Of a stretch of 64,000 bases of DNA, positions 34,780 through 43,426 are shown piece by piece. Under the pieces are notes generated by a model. The model ran no database searches. It saw only the letters and a list, made by a program, of their open reading frames with translations, and was not told the origin of the DNA. How positions within the stretch are numbered: position 1 is the stretch's first letter; each line of letters opens with the position of its first letter. Both the position numbers and the translations under genes were made by a program. Source of the DNA: Sphingobium sp. CR2-8 (lineage in GTDB: Bacteria > Pseudomonadota > Alphaproteobacteria > Sphingomonadales > Sphingomonadaceae); contig NZ_JAYKZY010000002.1 in the NCBI RefSeq assembly GCF_035818615.1, forward strand, positions 2,606,501-2,670,500, in the 5' to 3' direction.

Positions 34780-34834
34780 GGTCGTCCTCCTCCTGTCACT
34801 GGTCAACAGACATGGCTTTCGCTAACGCGATGGC

Positions 34835-35971
34835 ATGAGCATGACCAGCACCAATGATGTCGTGGCCCTGGCCCAGCGCCTGCTGGCCTGCCCGTCCGTA
34901 ACCCCCGCGACCGGCGAGGTGTTCGCCGTTCTGGAAGAGATGCTGGTCCCGCGCGGTTTTACCGTCGACCGGTTCGTGGTGGGCGAAGCGCCCGACGGGC
35001 CGGTGGAAAATCTGCTCGCCTGGCGCACCACCGGGGCTGGACCGCATTTCGCCTTTGCCGGGCATCTGGACGTCGTGCCGCCGGGCGCGGGCTGGACCAG
35101 CGATCCTTTCGTGCCGGAGATTCGCGGCGACCTGCTTTATGGGCGGGGCGCGGTGGATATGAAGGGTTCGATCGCCGCCTTCGTCGCGGCGCTGGACGCG
35201 CTGCCCGATGATATATCCGGCACGATCAGCCTGATCATCACGGGCGATGAGGAAGGTCCGGCGGTTTACGGCACGCTGGCGCTGATGGACCGGATGAAGG
35301 CGCGCGACCTGCGCCCGGACCTGTGCCTGGTGGGGGAACCGACATCGTCGGCGCGGCTGGGCGACGTGGTGAAGATCGGTCGGCGCGGATCGGTGAATAT
35401 GTGGATTCGCGTGGCCGGATCGCAGGGCCATGTCGCCTACCCCCATCTGGCCGACAATCCGATCCCGAAGCTGGTTCGCATCCTGACGCTGATCGAGGCG
35501 GACGTGCTGGACGAAGGGACCGACTGGTTCCAGCCCAGCAATATCGAGATTACCGATCTGGAAGTCGGCAATGTCGCGCATAACGTCATCCCTGGCGCTG
35601 CGACCGCGCGGATATCGATCCGTTTCAACGACCAGCATTCAGGCGCGTCTCTGATCGAGCGGATCAAAGCGATAGCGGCAACCGAAGGCGGCACGGTGGA
35701 CGCCAAGATCAGTGGCGAATCCTTCCTGACCCAGCCGGGCGCGTTCAGCGACCTGGTGAGCGGCGCGATCCGCGACGTGACCGGCGTGGAGACGGAGCTC
35801 TCGACCACCGGCGGCACGTCCGACGCGCGGTTCCTGTCGCGCCTATGCCCGGTGGTGGAGTTCGGCCTGAACAACGCGACGATGCACAAGCTCGACGAGG
35901 CGGTGGCGGTCGCAGATTTGCGGGATTTGACGAAGATCTACGCGTTGGTGGTGGAGCGGGCGCTGGTGTGA
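34835..35971 (+). CDS. dapE: Succinyl-diaminopimelate desuccinylase
   Basis: A 378-residue M20 di-zinc hydrolase of lysine/diaminopimelate synthesis. It shows AFAGHLDVVPPGAGWTSDPF, LYGRGAVDMKGSIAAF, IITGDEEGPA (catalytic Glu), LVGEPTSSARLGDVVKIGRR and LSTTGGTSDARFL. These match DapE rather than ArgE. It is divergent from the cupin gene. Confidence 0.95.
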   Translation: MSMTSTNDVVALAQRLLACPSVTPATGEVFAVLEEMLVPRGFTVDRFVVGEAPDGPVENLLAWRTTGAGPHFAFAGHLDVVPPGAGWTSDPFVPEIRGDLLYGRGAVDMKGSIAAFVAALDALPDDISGTISLIITGDEEGPAVYGTLALMDRMKARDLRPDLCLVGEPTSSARLGDVVKIGRRGSVNMWIRVAGSQGHVAYPHLADNPIPKLVRILTLIEADVLDEGTDWFQPSNIEITDLEVGNVAHNVIPGAATARISIRFNDQHSGASLIERIKAIAATEGGTVDAKISGESFLTQPGAFSDLVSGAIRDVTGVETELSTTGGTSDARFLSRLCPVVEFGLNNATMHKLDEAVAVADLRDLTKIYALVVERALV

Positions 35972-36058
35972 AGTAGCGAGCGGGTAAGGGTCAGTTACCG
36001 GCCATTTTTCATCGGTCGGTCGTGGCGCAGCATTGCTTAGAGCAGGCAAATTTACTAC

Positions 36059-36169
36059 GTCACCCCAGCGTAGGCTGGGGTCTCAGGCGATGGTGGTATC
36101 GACTTGAACAAGCGCCGCGACCAAGCATTGCGTGCCTCCGCCTAAGATGCCAGCCTTCGCTGGCATGAC
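36059..36169. repeat. Gene-less inverted doublet of the GIY-YIG-linked palindrome
   Basis: Left member GTC-ACCCCAGC-GTAG-GCTGGGGT-CTCAGGCG at 36059-36089; right member, inverted, CGCCTAAG-ATGCCAGC-CTTC-GCTGGCAT-GAC at 36139-36169. Each stem pairs perfectly although the two stems differ at two positions on both arms, i.e. the changes compensate. Spacer ~49 bp without an ORF. The stretch 35972-36345 around it holds no gene I can support. Confidence 0.85.
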
Positions 36170-36345
36170 GGACATATTAACGCCGATGTTAGTCGAGCGT
36201 TGAAAGCAGGCCTTTCGCAAACCACCCTTGCCGGGCGACGTGCTGGTGATGAGGCTTTCGCCAAAGGCGGACTGAGCAAAATCGACCAGAAGTGGCCTTT
36301 AGAATATGCTGTGCCATGACTTGGAAGCGGCTGTTCCCTCTTATC

Positions 36346-36376
36346 GTCACCCCAGCGAAGGCTGGGGTCTCAGGCG
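36346..36376 (+). repeat. Palindromic repeat, distal member of copy 2
   Basis: GTC-ACCCCAGC-GAAG-GCTGGGGT-CTCAGGCG with a perfect 8-bp stem. It abuts the stop codon of the minus-strand GIY-YIG gene, exactly as in copy 1. Confidence 0.85.
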
Positions 36377-36667
36377 TCAGAAGATAACATCTGACATATC
36401 GCGCCAATCTGGATTGCCTTCTTCCACCAGCCGGATTTTCCATTCGCGTTTCCAGGCTTTGAGTGCCTTCTCGCGGGCGATGGCGAGCCTGATGTCATCA
36501 TGTGGCTCGACCAGGACAAGGCGAGTTAGCCCGTACTTCTTGCAAAAGCCGGAGCCAGTGCCGTTTCGATGTTGTTCGGCGCGCGCAACGATATTAGTGG
36601 TGACGCCGATATAAAGCGTGCCCCTCGGCCTGTTGGTCATGATGTAGGTGTAGCCGCCTCGCGTCAT
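36377..36667 (-). CDS. GIY-YIG nuclease family protein, copy 2
   Basis: A 96-residue paralogue of the protein at 29129-29419, same length, differing at scattered sites. YTYIM, LYIGVT, the helix AREKALKAWKREWK with its Glu and the end GNPDWRDMSDVIF are kept. The ATG at 36667 is chosen because it matches copy 1; translating further upstream would run through the palindromic repeat (giving the VTPAKAGV string often seen in over-extended gene calls). Confidence 0.9.
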   Translation of the reverse strand: MTRGGYTYIMTNRPRGTLYIGVTTNIVARAEQHRNGTGSGFCKKYGLTRLVLVEPHDDIRLAIAREKALKAWKREWKIRLVEEGNPDWRDMSDVIF

Positions 36668-36687
36668 ATCCCACCGTATCGCACCGC

Positions 36688-36718
36688 CGCCTGAGACCCC
36701 AGCCTTCGCTGGGGTGAC
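36688..36718 (-). repeat. Palindromic repeat, proximal member of copy 2
   Basis: CGCCTGAG-ACCCCAGC-CTTC-GCTGGGGT-GAC, inverted relative to the distal member at 36346-36376, 20 bp before the GIY-YIG start codon. Confidence 0.85.
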
Positions 36719-36790
36719 GGTGAATTTCATGTCAGCTATGCGGGAATTGCACCCGTAAACCCGCCCAGCCACTAGCCACCCAAACCCGAC

Positions 36791-38502
36791 CTACCCCGCG
36801 TCGCGGGCCTGTTCTTCCATCTGTGTGGCGAACCGTTCGAGATAGGCCTGCTCGCCCGTCGGGCGGGCGAGGTGATAGCCCTGGAACAGGCGGCAGCCGA
36901 TGATGCGCAACACGTCCATCTGCGCTTCGCTTTCGACGCCTTCCACCACCACTTCCATGCCCAGCCCCTGGATCAGGCCGACCACGGCGGAGCAGATGGT
37001 GCGGGCTTCGGCGGAGGTGGCGATGTCGCGTACCAGGCTGCGGTCGATCTTGACCCGGTCGACGGGCAGTTCCTTCAGCCGCGACAGATTGGAATAGCCG
37101 GTGCCGAAATCGTCGATGGCGATGCATACGCCGTCGCGGCGTAAGGCGCGCAATTGTTCCAGCACGCGCGGGTCGATGTCCATCGCGAGCAATTCGGTGA
37201 TTTCCAGTTCCAGCATGGACGGCGGCGTCGCATGCACCGACATGGCGTGCCGCAGGCGCAGGAAGAAGTCGGCCTGCGCCAGTTCGCGGGTGGAGATGTT
37301 GACGGCGATACGCTGTTCCACGCCCGCCTGCGCCCAGCGTGCGGCGGTCTGGCACACTCGGCTCATCACCCAGTCGCCCAGCGCGACGATCGCCCCGCTT
37401 TCCTCCGCCACTGGCACGAAGGCGCCCGGCAGGATCAGCGCGCGCTCCGGATGCGCCCAGCGCACCAGGGCTTCGGCCGTGATGGCGCGGCCGCTGGCGA
37501 CGTCGATCTGCGGCTGAAATTCGAGCAGAAACTCCTCCCGCTCCAGCCCGCGCAGCAGGTCGCGCTCCAGTTCGGCGCGGTCCTCCGCCTCCAGCGCCAG
37601 CGTCGCGGTGTAGATTTCTGCGCGGCCGCGCCCCTGATGCTTGGCATGATACATGGCGATGTCGGCGGCGCGCAGAAGGTCGGCCAGGGTCGCACCATGA
37701 TCGGGATAGCAGGCGATGCCGATCGACGCGCCCAGATCGACATGCTGACTCCCGAGGTCGAACCGTTCGCCCAGCGCGAACTGGATGGCGCGGGCGATCC
37801 GCTGCGCTGCCGCCGTACCGGCCAGACGGGGGAAGAACATCGTAAATTCGTCCCCGGCCAAGCGCCCGATGACGGCGTCGCCACCGCCCGCGCTGACCTG
37901 CGCCATCACCACTTCGCGCAGGCGCCCCGCGACCCGCGCCAGCAACTGGTCGCCCGCCGCATGGCCCAGCGTGTCGTTGACCGCCTTGAACCCGTCGAGA
38001 TCGATGAAGAATAGCGTCGCGATGCCGTCATCATCCCGATCGGCCAGCAGCCGTTCGACCTGACGGCAGAAGCTGGTGCGGTTGGCAAGGCCGGTGATCT
38101 GGTCGAACAGGGCGAGCGTCTGGACATGGTCCAGGTTGGTGCGCACCTGGCTGAACAGGCTTTCCATCGCGACGCCCAGGTCGGGCAGTTCCTGGCCGAT
38201 ATTGGCGGGCACGCGCGATTGCAGGTCGCCATGCGCGGCGGACAGCAGGCGCTCCGTGGCGGCATCGATCGCTATGGCGGTGGTGGCTATGCTCCGCGGG
38301 CCGACGCCCAGCTCATCGTGCCGCACAAGATGGCGATGATGAGCGATCGGCCAATCTGCACCAGTTCGTCTTCCTGGACCGGCATATAGCCCAGGACGAG
38401 CGACAGGATGAACACCAGCGCCCCTGCGGCACAGGCAAAGGCAGCGGCGCGGCTTTTCAACGTCACGCCCTGCATGTGCCTCCCAGCCGACCATGATTCC
38501 AT
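36791..38502 (-). CDS. Membrane GGDEF/EAL protein, cyclic-di-GMP turnover (one frameshift as sequenced)
   Basis: About 570 residues when one base is restored. An N-terminal part with two membrane helices (AFACAAGALVFILSLVLGYM and IGRSLIIAILCGTMSWASA) is read in one frame; the rest starts in another at ~38298-38302 (a GGGCC stretch), joining at SIATTAIAIDAATERLLSA. Then follow a coiled linker, a GGDEF domain with the variant AGDEF, and an EAL domain with EALVRW, LEITELLAMD, DDFGTGYSNL, KIDRSL and VEGVES all intact. The EAL catalytic set suggests phosphodiesterase activity; AGDEF can also be active. Confidence 0.87.
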
Positions 38503-38575
38503 GTCGGAACCTTCAAACCGTCGGATATGAAGGACAGTGGTTAAGAAAATATCAGCGGGGCTTGCGAAAACGCCC

Positions 38576-39109
38576 TCATTTTTTGCGCCGCAATATCAGA
38601 TACAGCGCGCCATCGCCGCCATGGCGCGGATGGGCGATGCGGACGCTGGCGATGCGATCGGCATAGGGGCTGGTTTCGAGCCAATGGCCGATCTCGCCCC
38701 GAATCGCGCCCCGTCGCGATGCATCCGTCACATCCTTCGTTTTCGGGGGTTTTCCGGTCACGACCAGCATGACGCGCACGTCGCGCGCCAGGGCGGCGGC
38801 GATCGCCTGGTTGAGCTGACCATGCGCCGCGGCCAGGCTGTGGCCGTGCAGATCGATGCTCATATCGGGCATGATGGTGCCCCCGCGAATCCGCTTTTCC
38901 CATCCGGTGTCGAGCATGGCGGTGGGCTTGCGCGGCGGGGGCGCAGCAACGGGTGGCGCAGGCGCGGGCGTTAACCCTTTTTGCGGCGGTAGCGGGACGG
39001 CGGCTGGCTCGGGCGCGACACGCCGGACGCCGGGCCGGATCGGGCGCACCGTGCGGGCAAGCGCCAACCAGAGCGCCTCTTCATCCTGGGTCAGCCGACG
39101 CCGGACCAT
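38576..39109 (-). CDS. Smr-domain protein
   Basis: A 177-residue protein: basic N-terminus, Pro-rich linker (PPQKGLTPAPAPPVAAPPPR), then an Smr domain from ~80 with DLHGHSLAAAHGQLNQAI, VTGKPPKTK and HPRHGGDGALYLILRR. Smr domains bind or nick DNA or RNA. It starts 8 bp after the mltA stop and belongs to the Tim44-mltA-smr operon common in alphaproteobacteria. Confidence 0.9.
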   Translation of the reverse strand: MVRRRLTQDEEALWLALARTVRPIRPGVRRVAPEPAAVPLPPQKGLTPAPAPPVAAPPPRKPTAMLDTGWEKRIRGGTIMPDMSIDLHGHSLAAAHGQLNQAIAAALARDVRVMLVVTGKPPKTKDVTDASRRGAIRGEIGHWLETSPYADRIASVRIAHPRHGGDGALYLILRRKK

Positions 39110-39117
39110 GGCGCGGA

Positions 39118-40377
39118 TCAGGGTCGGGCGAGGCGCGCCGCCGAACCGATCGGCAGCAGCACCAGCGCGCTGCCCCGCGCGGACATGCCACCGGCAATGC
39201 CCCGCGCCCGCGCGCCCGCGCCCCAGAAACTGTCGAAGCGATTGGCGCCCTTGATCGCGCCGCCAGTATCCTGCGCGATCCACACACCGGCGGGTTCGGC
39301 GCGGTCGAGCGAGAGCAGCACCGGCGCGCCCAGAGGGATGAATTTCGGGTCGGCGGCAACGGTCGCTTCGGGCGTCACCGGCACGCCCAGCGCACCAAGC
39401 GGTCCGGCCCCGGTCAGTTCGCGGAAGAAGACGAAGCTCTTATTCTCGTTCATGATGGCCGCGCCTTCGACGGGATGGGCGCGCAGATATTGCATGATGT
39501 CCTGCATCGACCCGGCCTGGATCAGGCCGCGATCCTTCATCAGCTTGCCGATGCCAGTATAGTCGCGCCCATTCTGCCCATCATAGCCGATGCGCATGAC
39601 ACCGCCGTCCGGCAGGTTCAGCCGCCCGCTGCCCTGCACCTGAAGGAAGAAGAACTCGACCGGGTCGGCGGCATAGGCCAGTTCCAGACCACGCCCGGCG
39701 AGCGACCCTGATATGATCTGGCTGCGGTCGTCGAAGGGAATGAATTTCGTGCCCTGCACCTTCCCCCGGATCGTGCGGCCTTTCAGGCTGTCGCTGAACT
39801 GGCCGAGATCGACGTCGATCAGGTCAGTCGGGCGGCGGTAGATCGGTACGTCATACCCCGGCTGCCGGGTACGCGATCCCGCGATTTCCGGTTCATAATA
39901 GCCGGTGACGAAGGCGCTGCCGTCCCCCACCTGCACCGCTTCGAAATAGCGCGAAAAAAATTCGCTCGCTGATGCCTCGGGCCAGCTGGACGCCGCAGCG
40001 CAGGCGTTGTTCCAGTCGGACCCGCGTGTCAGGCCGCTGCTGTCGGTGCGGCGCATCAGCGTCGGGCAGGAGATGCGGAACGCCTGCAGCGCCAGGCGGG
40101 AGCGTTCGCCCGAGGGGATCAGGCTGGCGATGTCGGGTCCACGCGCGACGCCCAGGGCAGCGGCATTGCTTTTGTCCAACGCCGGATCAAGCGGCATTTC
40201 CACGGGCAGCGTCGGGCGCGGCGTGGCGGGAACGGGACGGGTCGCACTGTCACCGGACGGGCGAGGATTGCTCGCAGTGGGCGCGGGACCACCGGCCGAA
40301 GGCGGGATCATCCCGCCCGCGCAGGCAGACAGCATCAGCGCTGCAAGCAGCGCCGCCCCCGACTGGCGCGCGATCAT
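39118..40377 (-). CDS. mltA: Membrane-bound lytic murein transglycosylase A
   Basis: A 419-residue murein hydrolase. Lipoprotein-like signal ending LMLSACAGG. The MltA domain includes FVTGYYEPEIAGSRTRQPGY, GRTIRGKVQGTKFIPFDDRS and ADPVEFFFLQVQGSGRLNL. The 3D domain at the C-terminus has AQDTGGAIKGANRFDSFWG with its aspartates. It overlaps the Tim44-like gene by 4 bp. Confidence 0.95.
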   Translation of the reverse strand: MIARQSGAALLAALMLSACAGGMIPPSAGGPAPTASNPRPSGDSATRPVPATPRPTLPVEMPLDPALDKSNAAALGVARGPDIASLIPSGERSRLALQAFRISCPTLMRRTDSSGLTRGSDWNNACAAASSWPEASASEFFSRYFEAVQVGDGSAFVTGYYEPEIAGSRTRQPGYDVPIYRRPTDLIDVDLGQFSDSLKGRTIRGKVQGTKFIPFDDRSQIISGSLAGRGLELAYAADPVEFFFLQVQGSGRLNLPDGGVMRIGYDGQNGRDYTGIGKLMKDRGLIQAGSMQDIMQYLRAHPVEGAAIMNENKSFVFFRELTGAGPLGALGVPVTPEATVAADPKFIPLGAPVLLSLDRAEPAGVWIAQDTGGAIKGANRFDSFWGAGARARGIAGGMSARGSALVLLPIGSAARLARP

Positions 40378-41030
40378 GCGACTTCGTCGGTTTCGCTAAG
40401 CTTCCAGTTGGGGTCCGCGCTGCGGATGTCGCGGGTGAAGGTCCAGATATCCTTCGTGCCGACCGCGTCGGTCATCGATCCGGCGACGACGTTGCCGTCC
40501 CTGTCACGGGTAATGGCGGCGATGTCAGCTTCGAACTGCAACGCCACCTCGGCGACGCGGCCGTTGACCGATGCTTCGACGATCTGCGCCTTTTCGATAC
40601 GGACCAGACGGTTGTCGAGCACTTGCCCTTCCGCCTCGCGCGCGGCGATCGCTTCCTCGAACGAGGCGCGGACATCGTCGTCGCACAACCACGCCAGTTG
40701 GTCGCGGTCGCCCCGCCAGAAGGCTTCCAGCACCATCTTGTAAGCACTCTTGGCGCCATCCACGAATTGCGGGACGTCGAAATTCCGGTCGGTCGCGATC
40801 AGCGCCCGAACGCCATTTTCCGCGCCGGGGCTGATCAGCCCTTCGGCGAGACGAACGCTGTCGCCGCCATTATGCGCGACGGGGCCGGGTTGCAGCACCG
40901 TCACCTTGGCGCGTTCGTCGGTCGGACGCAGCGCAGGCTCCTGCTCATGGCCCGTACGCTTGCCGAGCACGGAATAGAGCCGCAGCGCCAGAAAACCGGC
41001 GATCATGGCGAGGATGACGATCACATACAC
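40374..41030 (-). CDS. Tim44/TimA-domain protein
   Basis: A 218-residue membrane-anchored protein. One N-terminal helix (MYVIVILAMIAGFLALRLYS) then a Tim44-like domain from ~90 (FVDGAKSAYKMVLEAFWRGD, LCDDDVRASFEEAIAARE, TKDIWTFTRDIRSADPNWKL). This family is related to mitochondrial Tim44 and is encoded beside secB in many alphaproteobacteria. A role in membrane protein handling is inference. Confidence 0.88.
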   Translation of the reverse strand: MYVIVILAMIAGFLALRLYSVLGKRTGHEQEPALRPTDERAKVTVLQPGPVAHNGGDSVRLAEGLISPGAENGVRALIATDRNFDVPQFVDGAKSAYKMVLEAFWRGDRDQLAWLCDDDVRASFEEAIAAREAEGQVLDNRLVRIEKAQIVEASVNGRVAEVALQFEADIAAITRDRDGNVVAGSMTDAVGTKDIWTFTRDIRSADPNWKLSETDEVA

Positions 41031-41214
41031 GGAAGGCTATACCCTTTTACGCGGGACAATGTTCCAACCAACATAGGCATGTTTGCATCCAACTTCAAAT
41101 ACGCGCTTGTTCGGCCGTGGCATTGCCCTGCCCCCACGCCCCTGCTAAGCGCGCGGGTCATCAATATCCGGGGGCCTGGGGCCGCCGCCAATAGGGAAAG
41201 TCCAGGAACAGAGC

Positions 41215-41715
41215 ATGGCCGACGAAACCGATCACATCACCACCAATATCGGCAACGGCGCCGACACCGCGCCGCAGATCGCACTCATCAGCCAGTATGT
41301 GAAGGATCTCTCGTTTGAAAACCCGAACGCACCGGCGGTCTATCAGTGGCAGGACCAGCCGCAGATCGACGTGCAGTTCAACATCGGCGCCGAGCGCGTC
41401 GCGGACGACGTTCTGGAAATCGCGCTGAAGATCGAAGTGAAGGCCGTCGCGCCGCAGGGCACCGCCTTTGCCGTCGAACTGCTCTACGCCGCGATTTTCG
41501 GCATGCGCAACGTGCCCGAAGACCAGATACAGCCCTTCATGCTGGCCGAAGCGCCGCGCCTGATCTTCCCCTTCGCCCGTCGCGTGCTGGCCGACGCGAT
41601 CCGCGACGGCGGTTTTCCGCCGCTGCTGCTCGACCCGATCGATTTCGGCGCGCTGTATTTGCAGCAGGCGCAGCAGATGGAAGTGACGTCGGGCGAACCG
41701 GCCGGTCACGCCTGA
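41215..41715 (+). CDS. secB: Protein-export chaperone SecB
   Basis: A 166-residue tetrameric chaperone that keeps preproteins unfolded and passes them to SecA. QIALISQYVKDLSFENPNAP, LEIALKIEVKAVAPQGTAFA and FPFARRVLADAIRDGGFPPL with LLDPIDFGALY are diagnostic. It is divergent from the Tim44-like gene with 184 bp between. Confidence 0.97.
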   Translation: MADETDHITTNIGNGADTAPQIALISQYVKDLSFENPNAPAVYQWQDQPQIDVQFNIGAERVADDVLEIALKIEVKAVAPQGTAFAVELLYAAIFGMRNVPEDQIQPFMLAEAPRLIFPFARRVLADAIRDGGFPPLLLDPIDFGALYLQQAQQMEVTSGEPAGHA

Positions 41716-41737
41716 TAACTTGCCATGACCCCCAACG

Positions 41738-41817
41738 CCGTTCGGGCTGAGCCTGTCGAAGCCTCTTCCTGCTGTTCGAAAGAAAAGGAAGCCCTTCGAC
41801 AAGCTCAGGGCGAACGG
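41738..41817. repeat. Inverted repeat doublet of the TTCGACAAGCTCAG type
   Basis: Left arm CCGTTCGGGCTGAGCCTGTC, right arm inverted CTTCGACAAGCTCAGGGCGA; outer ends match with a few mismatches across an ~80-bp unit. The sequence is a repeat type frequent between genes of sphingomonads. It fills most of the secB-murJ gap. Confidence 0.75.
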
Positions 41818-41833
41818 ATCAGGGGTCAGGCGC

Positions 41834-43411
41834 ATGAAACTGGTGCGCGCCCTTGGTTCGGTCGGCGGGCTGACGCTTGCCAGCCGGGTGCTGGCGCTGG
41901 TGCGCGATTCGCTGGCGGCGCGCTATGTTGGGGCCGGGTTTGCTTCGGACGCGTTCAATGGCGTCGCCTTCCGCCTGCCCAACATGTTCCGCGCGCTCTT
42001 TGCCGAGGGGGCCTTTTCCGCGGCCTTCATCCCGCTGTTCAATAAGAAAGCGGCGGGCGAGGGCGGATTACCGGCCGGTTATGATTTCGCCGAGCGCGCG
42101 CTGGCGGTGCTTCTGCCGGTCCTGATCCTCTTCACCGCCATCCTGATCGCGGCCGCCTGGCCGATCACCTGGGCGCTGTCGGGCGGCTTTGCACGGCAGA
42201 ATCCGACGCCGGAGCAGTTTGCCTTCGCCGTCACCCTGTCGCGCATCACCCTTCCCTATCTGGCGCTGATCAGCCTCGCCTCCTTGCTGGGTGGCATCCT
42301 CAATTCGCTCGACAAATTCTGGGTCAATGCCGCCGCGCCCATATTGCTGAACCTCGCGATGATCGCGGGCCTGTGGTTCTTCCATGGCGCGGACGAATAT
42401 GAAACCGCGCGGGTGCAGGCGATGTCGGTGACGATCGGCGGCGCGCTGCAACTGCTCTGGCTGATCCTGGCCTGCAAGCGCGCGGGCGTGTCGATGAAAA
42501 TCAAGCGGCCGCGCCTGGACAAGGACGTGCGCGAACTGCTGCGGCTGATCGTTCCGGCGGCCGCAGGAGCCGGCGCGTCGCAGATCAACCTGCTGATTTC
42601 GACCGCCCTGTCCGGCTGGCTGCTGGCGTCCGGCTCGATCACCTATATCTATTATGCCGACCGGCTGAACCAGTTGCCGCTGGGCCTGATCGGCATCGGC
42701 CTTGGCACCATCCTCCTCCCCACCATTTCGCGCATGCTGTCCAAGGGGCAGGAGGCCGAGGCGATGGAGACGCAGAACAGGGGCATCGAACTGGCGCTCT
42801 TCCTGACCCTGCCCGCGACGGTCGCCTTCCTGGTGGTCGCCGAACCGATCGTGCGCGGGCTGTTCCAATATGGCCGCTTCACGCCTGACGACGCGATGCG
42901 GTGCGGCTGGGCGCTGTCGGCTTTCTCGATCGGCCTGCCCAGCTATGTGCTGGTGAAGGTTTTGACGCCCGGCTATTATGCGCGCGGTGATACGAAGACG
43001 CCGGTGCGCTACGCCATGCTGTCGATCGTCATCAACATCGTCGGCAATCTGGCGATGATCCCGACGCTGGGCCATATCGGCCCGCCGCTCGCCACCGCGC
43101 TGTCCTCCACCGTCAATGTCGCGATGCTCTACAGGACGCTGGTGAAGCGCGGGCATTTCGCCGCCGACGCGGGGTTGCGCCGCCGCCTGCCTCGCCTCGC
43201 GCTCGCCGCACTTATCATGGGCGTCGCGCTGTGGGCGGGCGAGGATTGGCTCGACCCCTGGCTGATCGGCGCGATGGTGCAGCGCTATGTCGCGCTGGCC
43301 GTGCTTGTCGGCGCGGGCGTGGCGCTGTACGGGCTGGCCTCCTTCGTCACGGGCGCCTATCGGCTCTCCGACATCAAGGCGCTGATGCGCCGCAAAAGTG
43401 CAACTTCATAA
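41834..43411 (+). CDS. murJ: Lipid II flippase MurJ (MviN)
   Basis: A 525-residue inner-membrane protein with about 14 helices that flips lipid II. LVRALGSVGGLTLASRVLAL, NVFRLP-like AFRLPNMFRALFAEGAFSAA and IPLFNKK, then YYADRLNQLPLGLIGIGLGT and GYYARGDTKTPVRYA, are hallmark blocks. trpS follows 15 bp later. Confidence 0.96.
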   Translation: MKLVRALGSVGGLTLASRVLALVRDSLAARYVGAGFASDAFNGVAFRLPNMFRALFAEGAFSAAFIPLFNKKAAGEGGLPAGYDFAERALAVLLPVLILFTAILIAAAWPITWALSGGFARQNPTPEQFAFAVTLSRITLPYLALISLASLLGGILNSLDKFWVNAAAPILLNLAMIAGLWFFHGADEYETARVQAMSVTIGGALQLLWLILACKRAGVSMKIKRPRLDKDVRELLRLIVPAAAGAGASQINLLISTALSGWLLASGSITYIYYADRLNQLPLGLIGIGLGTILLPTISRMLSKGQEAEAMETQNRGIELALFLTLPATVAFLVVAEPIVRGLFQYGRFTPDDAMRCGWALSAFSIGLPSYVLVKVLTPGYYARGDTKTPVRYAMLSIVINIVGNLAMIPTLGHIGPPLATALSSTVNVAMLYRTLVKRGHFAADAGLRRRLPRLALAALIMGVALWAGEDWLDPWLIGAMVQRYVALAVLVGAGVALYGLASFVTGAYRLSDIKALMRRKSATS

Positions 43412-43426
43412 GAACGGATCAGTCAC

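Larger units (their letters stand above)
36315..36789 (-). mobile_element. GIY-YIG repeat cassette, copy 2
   Basis: Inverted copy of the unit at 29012-29480. On the minus strand it holds the shared leader (GTTTGGGTGGCTAGTGG ... CATAGCTGACAT), the palindrome 36688-36718, the GIY-YIG gene, the palindrome 36346-36376, and the tail ending near CTTCCAAGT. It begins almost at the stop codon of the GGDEF/EAL gene. Substitutions are scattered over the unit, so the copies are not recent identical duplicates. Confidence 0.7.

Noticed and set aside
36668..36772. N-terminal extension of GIY-YIG copy 2
   Set aside because: The in-frame extension translates the palindromic repeat (VTPAKAGV) and is absent from copy 1, which begins at the matching ATG.
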